Shown here: in pieces, positions 31,893 through 43,100 of the stretch | How positions within the stretch are numbered: the first letter of the stretch is position 1 | How the letters are laid out: each line of letters begins with the position of its first letter | DNA from: Branchiostoma floridae | Taxonomy: Eukaryota > Chordata > Leptocardii > Amphioxiformes > Branchiostomatidae | DNA length: 64,000 bases | NCBI RefSeq assembly: GCF_000003815.2 | Contig: NC_049986.1 | Coordinates: 11,449,354 to 11,513,353, forward strand | Direction: 5' to 3' | Translations under genes and position numbers: made by a program | Notes under the pieces: generated by a model | What the model was told of the DNA's origin: nothing | The model's database searches: none | What the model saw: only the letters and a program-made list of their open reading frames with translations

Positions 31893-32660
31893 TATTATCT
31901 CCATGAAAAATGGAGATATAGTTTTGGGTGTGTCTGTGTGTGTGTTTGTTTGTGTTTCCGGATATTTGTGGTCAGCATAAATCAAGTTCCTCTTGATGGA
32001 TTGCCATGATATTTGGTATGTAAGTAGGTGTTGGAAAGGCGAAGGTCAAGGTCAATTTTGGGCCCCCTGGTATGTGACCTTGGTACTGCAGCAGAAATTC
32101 ATTTTTTTTGCATCTTTTGACCTGGATGTGCTGGGGTCTTGATTTTTTGGCGGCAGATAGCTTGTGACGAAAGGAGTATGTGGTATATGTTTGGGTCCCC
32201 TAGCAGGTTGCTCTGGAACTGCAGCGGCGTTCTTCTCAAAATCTTCTTAGGAGGATAACTGGGCAAGGGAACGACAAATTTAGATGAAATTTGGTATGTA
32301 GGTAGCTTAGACAGAGATGTACATGATCAAGTGAAAATTATGCAACCTGGCACTTAATTTGCATAATTAATGAGGGAAATCTATATTTGTAGTGTTTGCC
32401 ATTGTAGGACTCAAAACCTGCCATATATGTAGTTTGTGGCTGGTGGTACATTAACAGATATCATTTATGCAAATACGTCCCTAATTTGCATAATTAATGT
32501 AAAAGTGCTATAATTATTCTAAATGGTAAATGATTGCACAGTCAACATTGTGACCAGTGTAAGTTATCTAAATGGGCACATAACCAAGCATAGATTATGT
32601 AAATGTGGAAATTATTTACATAATCAGACATTCAGACTATTTCATGGAGATATGAGGTCT
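31893..32660. mobile_element. Interspersed repeat with CTCCATGA / TTTCATGGAGATA ends
   Basis: The left end TATCTCCATGAAAAATGGAG and right end TTTCATGGAGATATGAGG are short inverted termini. The interior has repeated GATATTTGGTATGTAAGTAGGT / GAAATTTGGTATGTAGGTAG and AATTTGCATAATTAATG motifs and no coding frame. It looks like a non-autonomous repeat. Confidence 0.5.
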
Positions 32661-33468
32661 CCTATACTGTGATGTAACGCGTTATATTTACTTAAGTCAG
32701 TTGGGCTTCATACTCAACGTTTTGGGGGTATCTTTACAGTACATTTTCTTGAGTTGTCCTTGATATGATAGGGTAAACCAAGCTCCTTGGGTAAACGAAA
32801 AACCATAACTGCAGCCAATGGTGAACGACGACCATTCACGTGCGTCATCTAGCGATATTTTGTAAACTGCAGCAGTGCCCTTTGCCCTGCGGTCAGTATC
32901 GTTACCTGTCATGGCCGCCGAGAAAGACAGTTTGTTTGTTACCCAGGGTTGTTTCTTGTTGTGTACCTGCGTCAAAGGTGCTTAAATAGTACTCTTTAGG
33001 TCACTGTACCCACAGAAAGTACTGGCAAACGCTGGGGATAATGCTCAGGTAGGAAAGAGGCTAAGATATTTCCGGGTCGTACGTCGGTCACAAAATAATA
33101 ATTTTGAAGCTCGTAGAGCAGGAAGAAAATTTTGTAACGTTGCGTTGTATTACGTTGTATGTACTTTTGCTATAACAAGATAGATTTTGCTCCATTTTTA
33201 TGACTTACCAAATCAATCTGCGTAACAGAGATGATTGTAGGAGATGTCATGTCATGAGAACTGCTAAAATACTGTTTTATTTGATAAACTTTCTTATAAA
33301 CGTTTAAGTAACAGTTGGTGTTACCTGTCAATCAAAGCATAGTATTTTATTTTACATTACATGGATATGGAGGTTACCAATGTGACATTAGTTCACTTTG
33401 TAGCTGCTATCCCCGTATTTTATTATGACTATTTGTGTTTTGATGAATTCCATATATGATATATATAG

Positions 33469-34026
33469 TTAAAGGCGCCCAGAGCAGTTTTTTTAGTCTT
33501 TTCAAATTTAATTTTCAAGTCATTTTTACACACAGTAAGCTTACATAACACTTTATCATTGCATATCGACCTTTATTAAGCAAAGATGAGACGTCGCTGG
33601 GTGGTGAGAACGCATTGAAAATCTGAGCGCTGCACGTGCCATTATTTCAAATTTTCGGAACGCACGCGAACATGACCAATGCGTCCCGAACGCTTCCGGA
33701 GATGTCGTCACTTGTTCGAATAAGGTTTCGATTTGCGAACGGGCGAATCAGATTCAATTCGCTCAATGACCTCATGCGTTCGAAAATCTCCGAAAAGTAC
33801 CGACGGGAAACCGTTAGTGGCTCGATCCTGTGCTGATTTATTGTAGGATATAATAAATGAAAGGGGTCCGTTTGCGGCATGTTTGTGCATCCTTTTAAAC
33901 GCTGAAAGTACGAAATAATGATAAAAATGTGCTAGTTTGTTGAAGTATATGTCAATATCGTACCGATTGTCTCATCCAGAATATTTTTTATTTTAATGCA
34001 CTAAAAACTGCTATGGGTGCCTTTAA
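33469..34026. mobile_element. TIR element just upstream of the RNF26 coding exon
   Basis: Left TTAAAGGCGCCCAGAGCAGT and right ACTGCTATGGGTGCCTTTAA are inverted copies with few mismatches, and the pairing goes on into TTTTTAGT / ACTAAAAA. The interior is relatively CpG-rich, unlike its surroundings. It ends 127 bases before the exon at 34154. Confidence 0.75.
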
Positions 34027-34153
34027 GACTATGATAAGGGCACAATAACTAATGACATCTTGAATTTACTTCTAATTTTGAAGTAACGTTAGTCTAAACA
34101 AGACATCCACATAACGTTAACAATTTGGTATTTTTTTGTTTTGTTTTTTGCAG

Positions 34154-37100
34154 GTTCTTCCCATAGCAGATTTCAGACTGTAACGCTTAGTTTGTAGGCT
34201 CAAGAATAGTCCCATCAGTGATTGAATCATTACCATGGCAACCGTACTAAACACACTGTCGGCCATCCTGGAGTCGGTGGAGGAAGGCGTGGGGCGGGCG
34301 CTGTACTTCGGACACAGACTCCTGACGCTCCACTACAACATGATGTCCACAGTGTTCACCACGCTCCACTTCATCCTCAGTGCCACAGTCAATACTGTGG
34401 TGTCGGTGGCTAAAACATGCTGGGGAGTCCTCACTCAGGTATTATAATACTTCATATTTGTATCACTGCACTATTGGTGCATGTTAACGTTACGGGTACA
34501 TATTTAAAGGTATAACCGTTATAGATATTCAAAGCATACGAATGGCAGCTGTTTGTGATAATCATTATTTTCTTTATTAAAGGGGAGGCATGGGTTACCA
34601 TTCATATTTGTCTAAGGTGACCCTACAGAATGTTTTATTCCATTGTGGTTGGTCGTTTTTTTTCCAAAGAGGTACAGTCTCCCTTAAACCTCCTTGTTGG
34701 TTTTATTAAGATCCTTCAGAGATAACATATTCACTATTCTTTCTGTTGTCCAGCAAAACGAAATGATGCAAATATAATGACTGAAATGTATAACGTTACA
34801 ATATGCATTTTGGTTTTAGAGAAACTGTAAATAAGGTATGTCAAAATTAGAGCAGGAAGGTGCAAAAATCAATGCAAACTCTGAAGAAAAGAAAAAAAGA
34901 ACCAAAATTTTGTATTTATTTTGACAGTTCTTTGTGCTGGTATTGTACTACCTGTAGTGTATGACTATTTTGATATTTGTCTCCCCCAGATCTGTACCCT
35001 CCTGTTGGACCTGCTGTACCTAACAGGGTTAGTGGTGCAGTACGTCCTGGTGTGCCTTCAGGTGGCCGGCGGGGTCATCTGGGACTTCAGTGGAGTTCTC
35101 AAGCTGGTTCTCACTTATGTTTCCGCTCAGACCTGGCATGCATTGTGTACAGTAGGGTCCCATACGCTGTGTGGCCTTCAAGTCTGCGGTAAGACATTAC
35201 TCCATGGAGTATTGGAAGGATGGCAGGCCGTGAAGTCGGGAGTCCACCTGACAGGTAGCCATGTGTTCTCCTGGGTGACCACAGCAGGGACAAGTCTGTT
35301 TGGTGGACTGCAGGCACTGTTGACCAACACTTTTGCAGCTGTACAGGCACTGGTTACCAACACTTTAGGAGCTGTACAGGCACTGGTGACTAACACTCTG
35401 GCAGCTGTACAGATGTTAGTGACTGGGATTCTCACAGTGATACAAACAGTTCTGATATTCCTGCTGAGCAGCCTCCAGGCTGTGCTGCTGCACGTTTTTA
35501 CCGCAGCACAGCTCCTGGCCATGCAGACAGTCACAGGGCTGCAGCTGGGGGTCAACTACATTATAGCAGCCCTGCAGTACCTGGTCACCAACGTGGTGGT
35601 GCTGCTGCAACTTCTCCAGCAGGGAATCTTCTACGTCCTCGCTGAGTCGTTCCACGGACTTCACGCCGCCGTGTCGTTCCTGGGGACGTGTGCCTGGATG
35701 GTGCCGCAGCTTCTTCTGAATGGAATTCTCGCAATGGCGTACATTCTGTACTCCGTGTCGTCCAGCACGGTGTACTATCTTGCAGAAGGACTGACCTACC
35801 TGCAGGAGTCCATGCTGACCAGCGTGAGGAAAGCAGTGGACTTCCTCTGGCTGACAGTGTCCATATTCTCACTGGAACTTGTAGCAGCTATCGTCTTGCT
35901 GGGGGCCACAGCCATACTGGTAAAGAAGTGGGATGACACCACCCTGCCTCCCCTCCCTGACATCACCCAGCACCTGAACATGTGGACGTTCGGACAGAAC
36001 CTGGAGAACACACAGAACAGGGAGGAGCCAGAAGAAGCAGAGGAGGAAGAAGAGAGGGATGATGGGAGTGATGTGGAGGATTCTGGGAGGGAGGACAATG
36101 ACGGGTACAGTTCGTCGTTGGACAGTTCTGCGAGTGACGAGGGCTCCGAGAGTGAGGAGGGGAGGGAGAGGCACCCACTTCCACCCAGACTTCAGCGGTA
36201 CAACCTTCGCACACGAAATGGTATGCCAGCTTCTTTCTCAAATGTGAATGTTTTTTTACTATAGGGCGATCTGTGATTTTCATTATATTTCAGCCATACA
36301 TAGTATGGTGAAATATATTGTTATATTTCAGCCATACATAGTATGGTGAAATATATTGTATTCGTAATGTTTCTTTCTTTCTTTCTTTCTTTCTCCTGTC
36401 AAATCTTCAAAGTGATTCATCTCCGCCGTTCCTGGACCGAATGACCTGAAATTTGGCACAGGGGTAGAATGGGCTAATACCTTGATGCTTTTTTCTCAGT
36501 TTTTTCATATCTGCCTCTAAAATGATTTTATTGAGATTTTTTGGTCAATTTTAGACCAAAACTGTATATTTTGGCCCCTGTACCCTGGTATTACAACCAA
36601 ATGAGCTGAAATTTGACAGAGATGTGCCTCGATAATGCTCCCATATAAATTCGATGACACTTTTGGTGTACAGTACAACAAAATGCTTATTTTTGCGATT
36701 TTTTTGACCAATTTTTGACCAAAAAAGGACACTTTTGGCTCCTGTACCTTGGTATTGCAACCGAATGAGCTGAAATTTGACACAGATGTGCCTTGATAAT
36801 GCTCCCATATAAATTCGATAACACTTTTGGTGTACAGTACAACAAAATGCTTATTTTTGCGATTTTTTGACCAATTTTTGACCAAAAAAGGACACTTTTG
36901 GCCCCTGTACCCTGGTATTGCAACCAAATGAGCTGAAATTTGACAGAGATGTGCCTTGATAATGCCCCCATATAAATTCAATAACACTTTTGGTGTACAG
37001 TACAACAAAATGCTTATTTTTGCGATTTTTTGACCAATTTTTGACCAAAAAAGGACACTTTTGGCTCCTGTACCTTGGTATTGCAACCGAATGAGCTGAA

Positions 37101-40100
37101 ATTTAACACAGATGTGCCTTGATAATCCCTTCATATAAATTCAATAACACTTTTGGTGTACAGTGCAACAAAATGCTTATTTTTGCGATTTTTGGCCAAT
37201 TTTTGACCAAAAAAGGACACTTTTGGCTCCTGTACCCTGGTATTACAATTAAATGACCTGAAATTTGGTATAGATAGGCATTAGATACTTATTAACAAGA
37301 TTCAAGTAAAATTTTTGACATAAACAACTTTAAAATGATTAATTTTGGCACTTTTCTGAGGGGAAATTTGTTTTCTTTTGGCCTCCTGACGTGACCTTCC
37401 GTGACCCCGCACAGAGCCACACCTGTGCGCGTCAGCCGGAGAGTTAATTGAATCAAAGACCTAGCCAATCAGCGAAGAGAAGAGGAGGCCAAAGGCTAAT
37501 ATTCATAAGCGGGGCCTCATGATCCCGTATATAGCAGTGTTCCCGCCAGGGGGAGCGAAGCCCGCCTAAGGCTCTCGCATTTTAGACTATTCAGAAGGCT
37601 TTATATTGTATCAGTTCTTAGGGGCATATCTATGATAATCGCAGCAGTCACTTAACTTCTCTTCAGGAGTTTAGCGTAACACTATTTCAGGTCAAACCGT
37701 CAAAGGCAACTAAAAACAAACTTTAACGTTACTGAGTTCAACAGTACTTATAACTTGTTATCCGAAGTTGAAACGCTAGCGATGGTATTTTCGCTGCGCT
37801 GTTAGCTCCGTGCGACTGTTGTTGACGGTCTTATAACGGTATATTTTGCACCCCTGTACTCTGGTATGAGTAACATTTGGTATAGATAGGCATAAGATAG
37901 TTGGTAAAATGATCCAAGTAAAATTTTTGGCATAAAGTACTGTAAAAGGCTTAATTACAGCACTTTTTTTAGGGGAAATTGGTTTTCTTTCGTTCTCCAT
38001 GCCATGACCTTTCGGACGTTCACCCCACAGAGCCGACATCTGCACCTGCGTCTAGCCGGCAGGAAGAGTTAATTCAATTAATGGTTCAGCCAATCAGCGA
38101 AGAGGAAAGCGAAGGCTAATTAATATTCATAAGCGGGACCACACAATACGTTAACTTGAAGACTCAGGCCGTACAGACTTCTCGCCAGGATTTTTTCAAA
38201 GCGTCGGACAGGGGTCCGGGGGCCGCCGAATGTCCCTGGCGGGGTCCAGGGGCAGGGCCACTGTGGGGGGGACCCAGGTGGGCGAAGCCCCCCCCCCCCC
38301 CGAAGCTCTTGCATTTTAGACTATTGAGAAGGCTTCTTTTATCAGTTTTTTAGGGCCATATCTACGATAATCGTAGCAGTCACTTACTTCTCTTCAGCAG
38401 TTTGACTTTAAAATATTTCGGGTCAAAGCTTCAAAGACAACTAAAACCTCATAAACAACAAACTTTACTTAGCTCAACAGTATACAAAAATATTGTACGG
38501 GTTGCCATCCTTAGTTGAAGCGCTTATTTATAGCGCTAGTATCTTCGCTGCGCCGTTAGCCGCCGTGCGACTTTTGTTGACGGTCTGATATCCCTACGTC
38601 GCCGCCTCGCTGATATTCCCACGGACATGTTTCAAGAAAAATACCCAGCAAAAAACGCTGTTCTGCGTCAAATTCTATTCTATAAAACATGTGGGACTCA
38701 GTGTTACAGTCTAAATATTTTGTAGAAGCACCGCTGTAGGAAAGAAGGTCCAAGCAATGTAAAACGTCACGTAGCATGAAGTTCGCTGTCAACTGGCACA
38801 CAGCACATGACTGTTTGAAACTCTAAGTCTAATCAACAGCCGTGTTTGATTGATAGCCGGCGGTCCTTTGATGAAGTCGGCGAAAGGTGCGTTAGTTAGA
38901 AAATCTGCGTTTAGTTTTGTACTTAATTGTACATCTAAACAATTGGCTTACCTGTGCAATGTTTATATGATTAATGATCAGTGTACTGAAATCATGTGTA
39001 ACGTATGGCTCCTAGTCAATAGATCAGCATTTTTCTCTATAGTGACCACCTGTCTATAGTGGCCACATTTCTATCACTGGACTGGAACTTGCGAAAACTG
39101 CTGTATTTTCTCCAGAGCAAAAGTATGTGTTCCTAGTGCTGTTGTTGTTTGACATAAACTTTGAACATTTAAATTGTAAGTAACTTTAAACTGCCAGAGT
39201 TTCAGCCCAATAAAACACTCTCAGCGCCAGGGTATGAACAGACTGACCAGACAGACGAAAATAAATCCTCGAACAAGGTTCAATCGTATCTTCCGGGTCT
39301 GGCAGTACTGAGTTGTTAAACTAAAATAAGAATAGACTCGATGGCTGATTGCATACAAAGTAAAACAGTTTGATAGTTTTACAGCTTGAAGAAAACAAAC
39401 GCTCCTACTTCTTTAAATACATCCGAGATGCGTGGAAATCACCCACCTTCTTTGGTGGGAGATTCTGGTTCTCAGAGGGGTCCGACGTCGTCAGGCGGGT
39501 AGTCAGCATTCACAGGATGTTTCAACCTTGTCCCGCTACATCCTCGTGCTGACCGGTCAGCAGTGGTGGCCACTCACTGCTCGCCTCGCCCCTCTGGTCT
39601 CCAATTCTGCTCGTCTCTCTTGAGCCACAGCCAGCAGGAGGCCTTCTCTGCTGCTTCCCCCAACAGTCTTGTTGCTTCCTTCCTTTCTCTACCTGTTAGG
39701 CCCAGGTCTTTAAGTAATTTCCATGATGATGCTGCCGGGAATCCTCTGCATCCAATTTCCACAGGGAACAGCCATGTGTTGCACCCTTTTGCCCTGCATT
39801 CTAGCAGCAGCTCTTGATATTTGCTTCTTTTCCTTTCATGTGCCAGGTCACATCCCTCTTCCCAAGGCACAGTCAGTTCTATCATCACTATGTTGCCATC
39901 TGCGAACAGGACAATATCGGGTCTTAAGGTCGTGTGGACCACCGATGGAAACTGTAGCTTCTTTCCTAGGTCAACCCTCATCTCCCAAGCTTTGGCTTTC
40001 TGCAAGAGGTTGCTGGATGGACGTGAGGTTGCTGGTCTTTTTTCCCCCTCCCTCACAAAAGTGATTGATGCTGCTGTTTTCCTGTGGGGCTGTTTGTTCT

Positions 40101-43100
40101 TCTTTCTTTCCTTCTCCAATATGCTGGCCAGAACTGCAAGGACTTTATCGTGTCGCCATCTGTATCTTCCTTGTGTGAGGGCCACCTTACAGCCTGAAAG
40201 GATGTGTGCCATGGTGCCTCTACCCCCGCAGAGTTTACATGCTGGGTCCTCGACCAGTCCCCACCTGTGCAGATTTGCCGGAGATGGGAGTGTGTCATAA
40301 ACTGATCGCAGTAAGAAGGAAATACGGTATGGTTCTAATCTCCACAGTTCGGACCATGTTACTTTCCTCTGTGGGAGCTCCCATTTACACCAGGCTCCCT
40401 GTACTCCTAGCCCTACGGCCTTTGCTAGCCGTTTCTCATCTTCTTCACGTCTAACCTCACTCTGGATCAGGGCCCTTCTTTCTCTAGGGTTGGCTTTCTC
40501 CCACAGCTGGTACCTAGATGCTCCAAGACCTTGTCTCCCTACACATGGGATCCCAATGATGTCGCGTAGCTTTAACATGCTTTCTGCTCGCTCTACATGT
40601 GTGTCTGCTGACCACTTCCGGCCTGAACGGGTCATTACTCCGGCTTCTCTTACTTTCTGGTCTCTTGAGTCTTTATATGTCATCACTAGCCTGCATTTGG
40701 CGACTTTAAACTCTTCCACAACTGATGAGATTGGTAGCTGTAGTTGGCCTGACCTGATGTAGAGACCAATTGACGTGAAGCTCGGGGGTATTCCTAACCA
40801 CTTCCGTATGTATTTGTTTACTTTCCTCTCTATGCCCTCAACATGCGTCATTGGAATCTCATACACTGTTAACAACCAACCGAGCCTTGGTAGTAACCCA
40901 TGCTGGTATATCCACAGCTTAAACTTTCCTGGTAGGTCTGATCTCTCAGTTCTTTTCAGCCATTCCTCTACTTGTGAGCTTGTGCTTGTAGCATTGCTTC
41001 TGTCTGATAGAGTAGCATCAAACCATTTCCCTAGGCACTTAATTGGGTTGCCGTCTATTTGTGGAATGGTTTCTCCCTGGACTTGGAGGTTGAATCTGTT
41101 GGTGATCTTTCCTTTCCTTATGATCATGCTTCTGGATTTCTTTGGTTTAAAGGCCATCCTTGCCCATGTGACCATTCGGCTTAGTTCGCACAAAACCCAT
41201 CTTGCTTCCACGTGGGATCTGGTGGTGACAGTCAGGTCGTCCATGAAGCCCCTCAATGGTGGCTGTCTGGAACCTGAGGCCATGACTGGGCCCCGTGCCT
41301 TGGCCTCTGCTGCTGAGATAATAAGATTCATTGCCATTATGAAGAGAATTGGGGATATTGTGCAGCCAGTGACAATCCCCTTCTCCAGGGCCTGCCATTC
41401 AGTGATGAAGTTAGTCGTTTTGAACCTTAGCCGCAGCCCTCCAAAGTAGCTGGTGATGAGCGTCTTTATGTTGGCCGGTATATGGTAATGTTCTAGTGCT
41501 TCATGAATGGTGGCGTGTGGTATTGAGCCATACGCATTGGCCAGGTCCAACCAGACCACTGTGAGGTCGCCTTTGCTGGATTTGGCTTCTTGTATCAGCT
41601 GGCTCAGGACTCCCGTGTGCTCGAGACAACCTGAGAATCCAGGGATTCCTCCTTTCTGTATAGATGTATTGACATAAGCGTTGTCGGTTACATACATTGT
41701 TATCCTGTTTGCTAGTACTGAGAAGAAGATCTTGCATTCCACACTCAAGAGTGATATTGTCCTGAATTGACTGACTGTTGATGCGTTCTCCTCCTTCGGA
41801 ACAAAGCATCCTTCAGCCTCCTTCCAGCATACTGGGATGCTTCCCTTTACCCATATCCTTCGGAACAGCTTCCAGAGTCTACGGAGCAGGAGTGGACATT
41901 TCTTATAGACCTTATATGGGATACCGCTTGGTCCAGGTGCTGACCCAGCTCTGGCCTTCTTTACTACATCATTGACTTCTTTCCATGAGGGTTCATCGGT
42001 ATTTAGCTGCTTTTTGGGTTCCTCGGCTTTTCCAACTTTGCCGCTGGGATCCAGTGGTTCATTTCTCAATGGGTCGTTGTGTGACTGTCTCAAGAACTCC
42101 TCTACATCCTCTTTGGAGCTTGTGAGAGATCCTGACTTTTTCTCCCCAAGCAATGCTCTTGTGAACTTAAACGGGTTCTTGATAAATTGAGCCCTGTTGT
42201 TTTGCCTCTTCCTACTTCTCTTCCTTGTATTTTCCGCTCTGCGAAGTTTAGATAAGCGCTCTCGGAGCTGGCTTGTTAGCTCTTTGATCCCGGGCTTTTC
42301 GCTATCTTTGCTCAGCTTAAATCTCTTATTGAGGGTTTTGATCTCCTTTCTCAATCTCCGGATCTCTCTCTCTCTTCTGTTAGGTTGTTTGGCTTGAGGT
42401 TTATGGTTCTTCTTCTCTTCTGTTCCGAACCTTTCCCTGGCCATGTTGTATGTTAATGTGGTGAGGGTCTTGATTTTTTGCTCCACAGACCCTACCAATG
42501 TGGCTTCTAGGACTCCATTGAGATCTTGGTCAAGCTGGGACCATGCTCTGTCCTCGCTCATCTTAGGCCACTTCAATCGTTCTCTCACTGGTTGTTGCTG
42601 GTTCCCCGTTCTAGTTATCGGTGTACCGTTCTCTCGCTGCCTTTCTCTACCCACATGGGATTGGACTTCTGCTGTGGCGACCTGTGGCCTTACATTGTTG
42701 TCACCTTCTAATGCTTGGCTATCTATGGTCTGTTGGGGGCTTCTCGTGTGGCTACGGGGTGAAGTGGCAGTCGCTGAGAGATCTCCTGTACTGTGGGGTG
42801 CCTCCTGACTGGAGTTCTCCTGCGTCTCACCATGTGTTACCAATGTGCGCTGCTTCTGCCTCACCTCTTTGCCACACTTAGTCTTAGCTTGATGGATCTT
42901 CAACCCTCTACCATTTTTGCAGATTTTTCCACAGTGACATCTGGCTTCGACTACTCCCGGTCTCTGACCAGTAAAAGCGGCAGGCCATCTCTGAGTCCGG
43001 GTACTGGTCCTGGTCGTCACCAATGAATCCGATCCAACGGGCCCCTCATCCTCCCCCCCTCTCGGGTGGCCCTGGGGGTATTGCTCTTTATGTTGTGACG

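Larger units (their letters stand above)
36358..39408 (+). repeat. Intronic tandem duplication, unit 1 left part (B1)
   Basis: This 3.05 kb block matches 46469-49251 over its full length in the same orientation, at visibly high identity. It holds a TTTC microsatellite, a 163-bp tandem array (four units), two diverged CCAAT-box modules, and a tail. It is cut from its right part (A1, 46053-46468) by the Hero retrotransposons. Confidence 0.85.

Noticed and set aside
32911-32985. Short plus-strand frame starting MAAEKDS near a Kozak-like ATG
   Set aside because: Only 24 codons, no downstream splice partner in frame; at most an upstream ORF in an RNF26 leader.
36517-37134. 205-codon minus-strand open frame
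   Set aside because: It runs through the 163-bp tandem array; the peptide is just the repeat read in rotating frames. There is no splice or start evidence.
40775-41449. 224-codon open frame on the plus strand opposite the Hero ORF (and its copy at 44640-45314)
   Set aside because: It is antisense to the RT domain, identical in both Hero copies only because the DNA is, and shows no domain or start context. A shadow frame.
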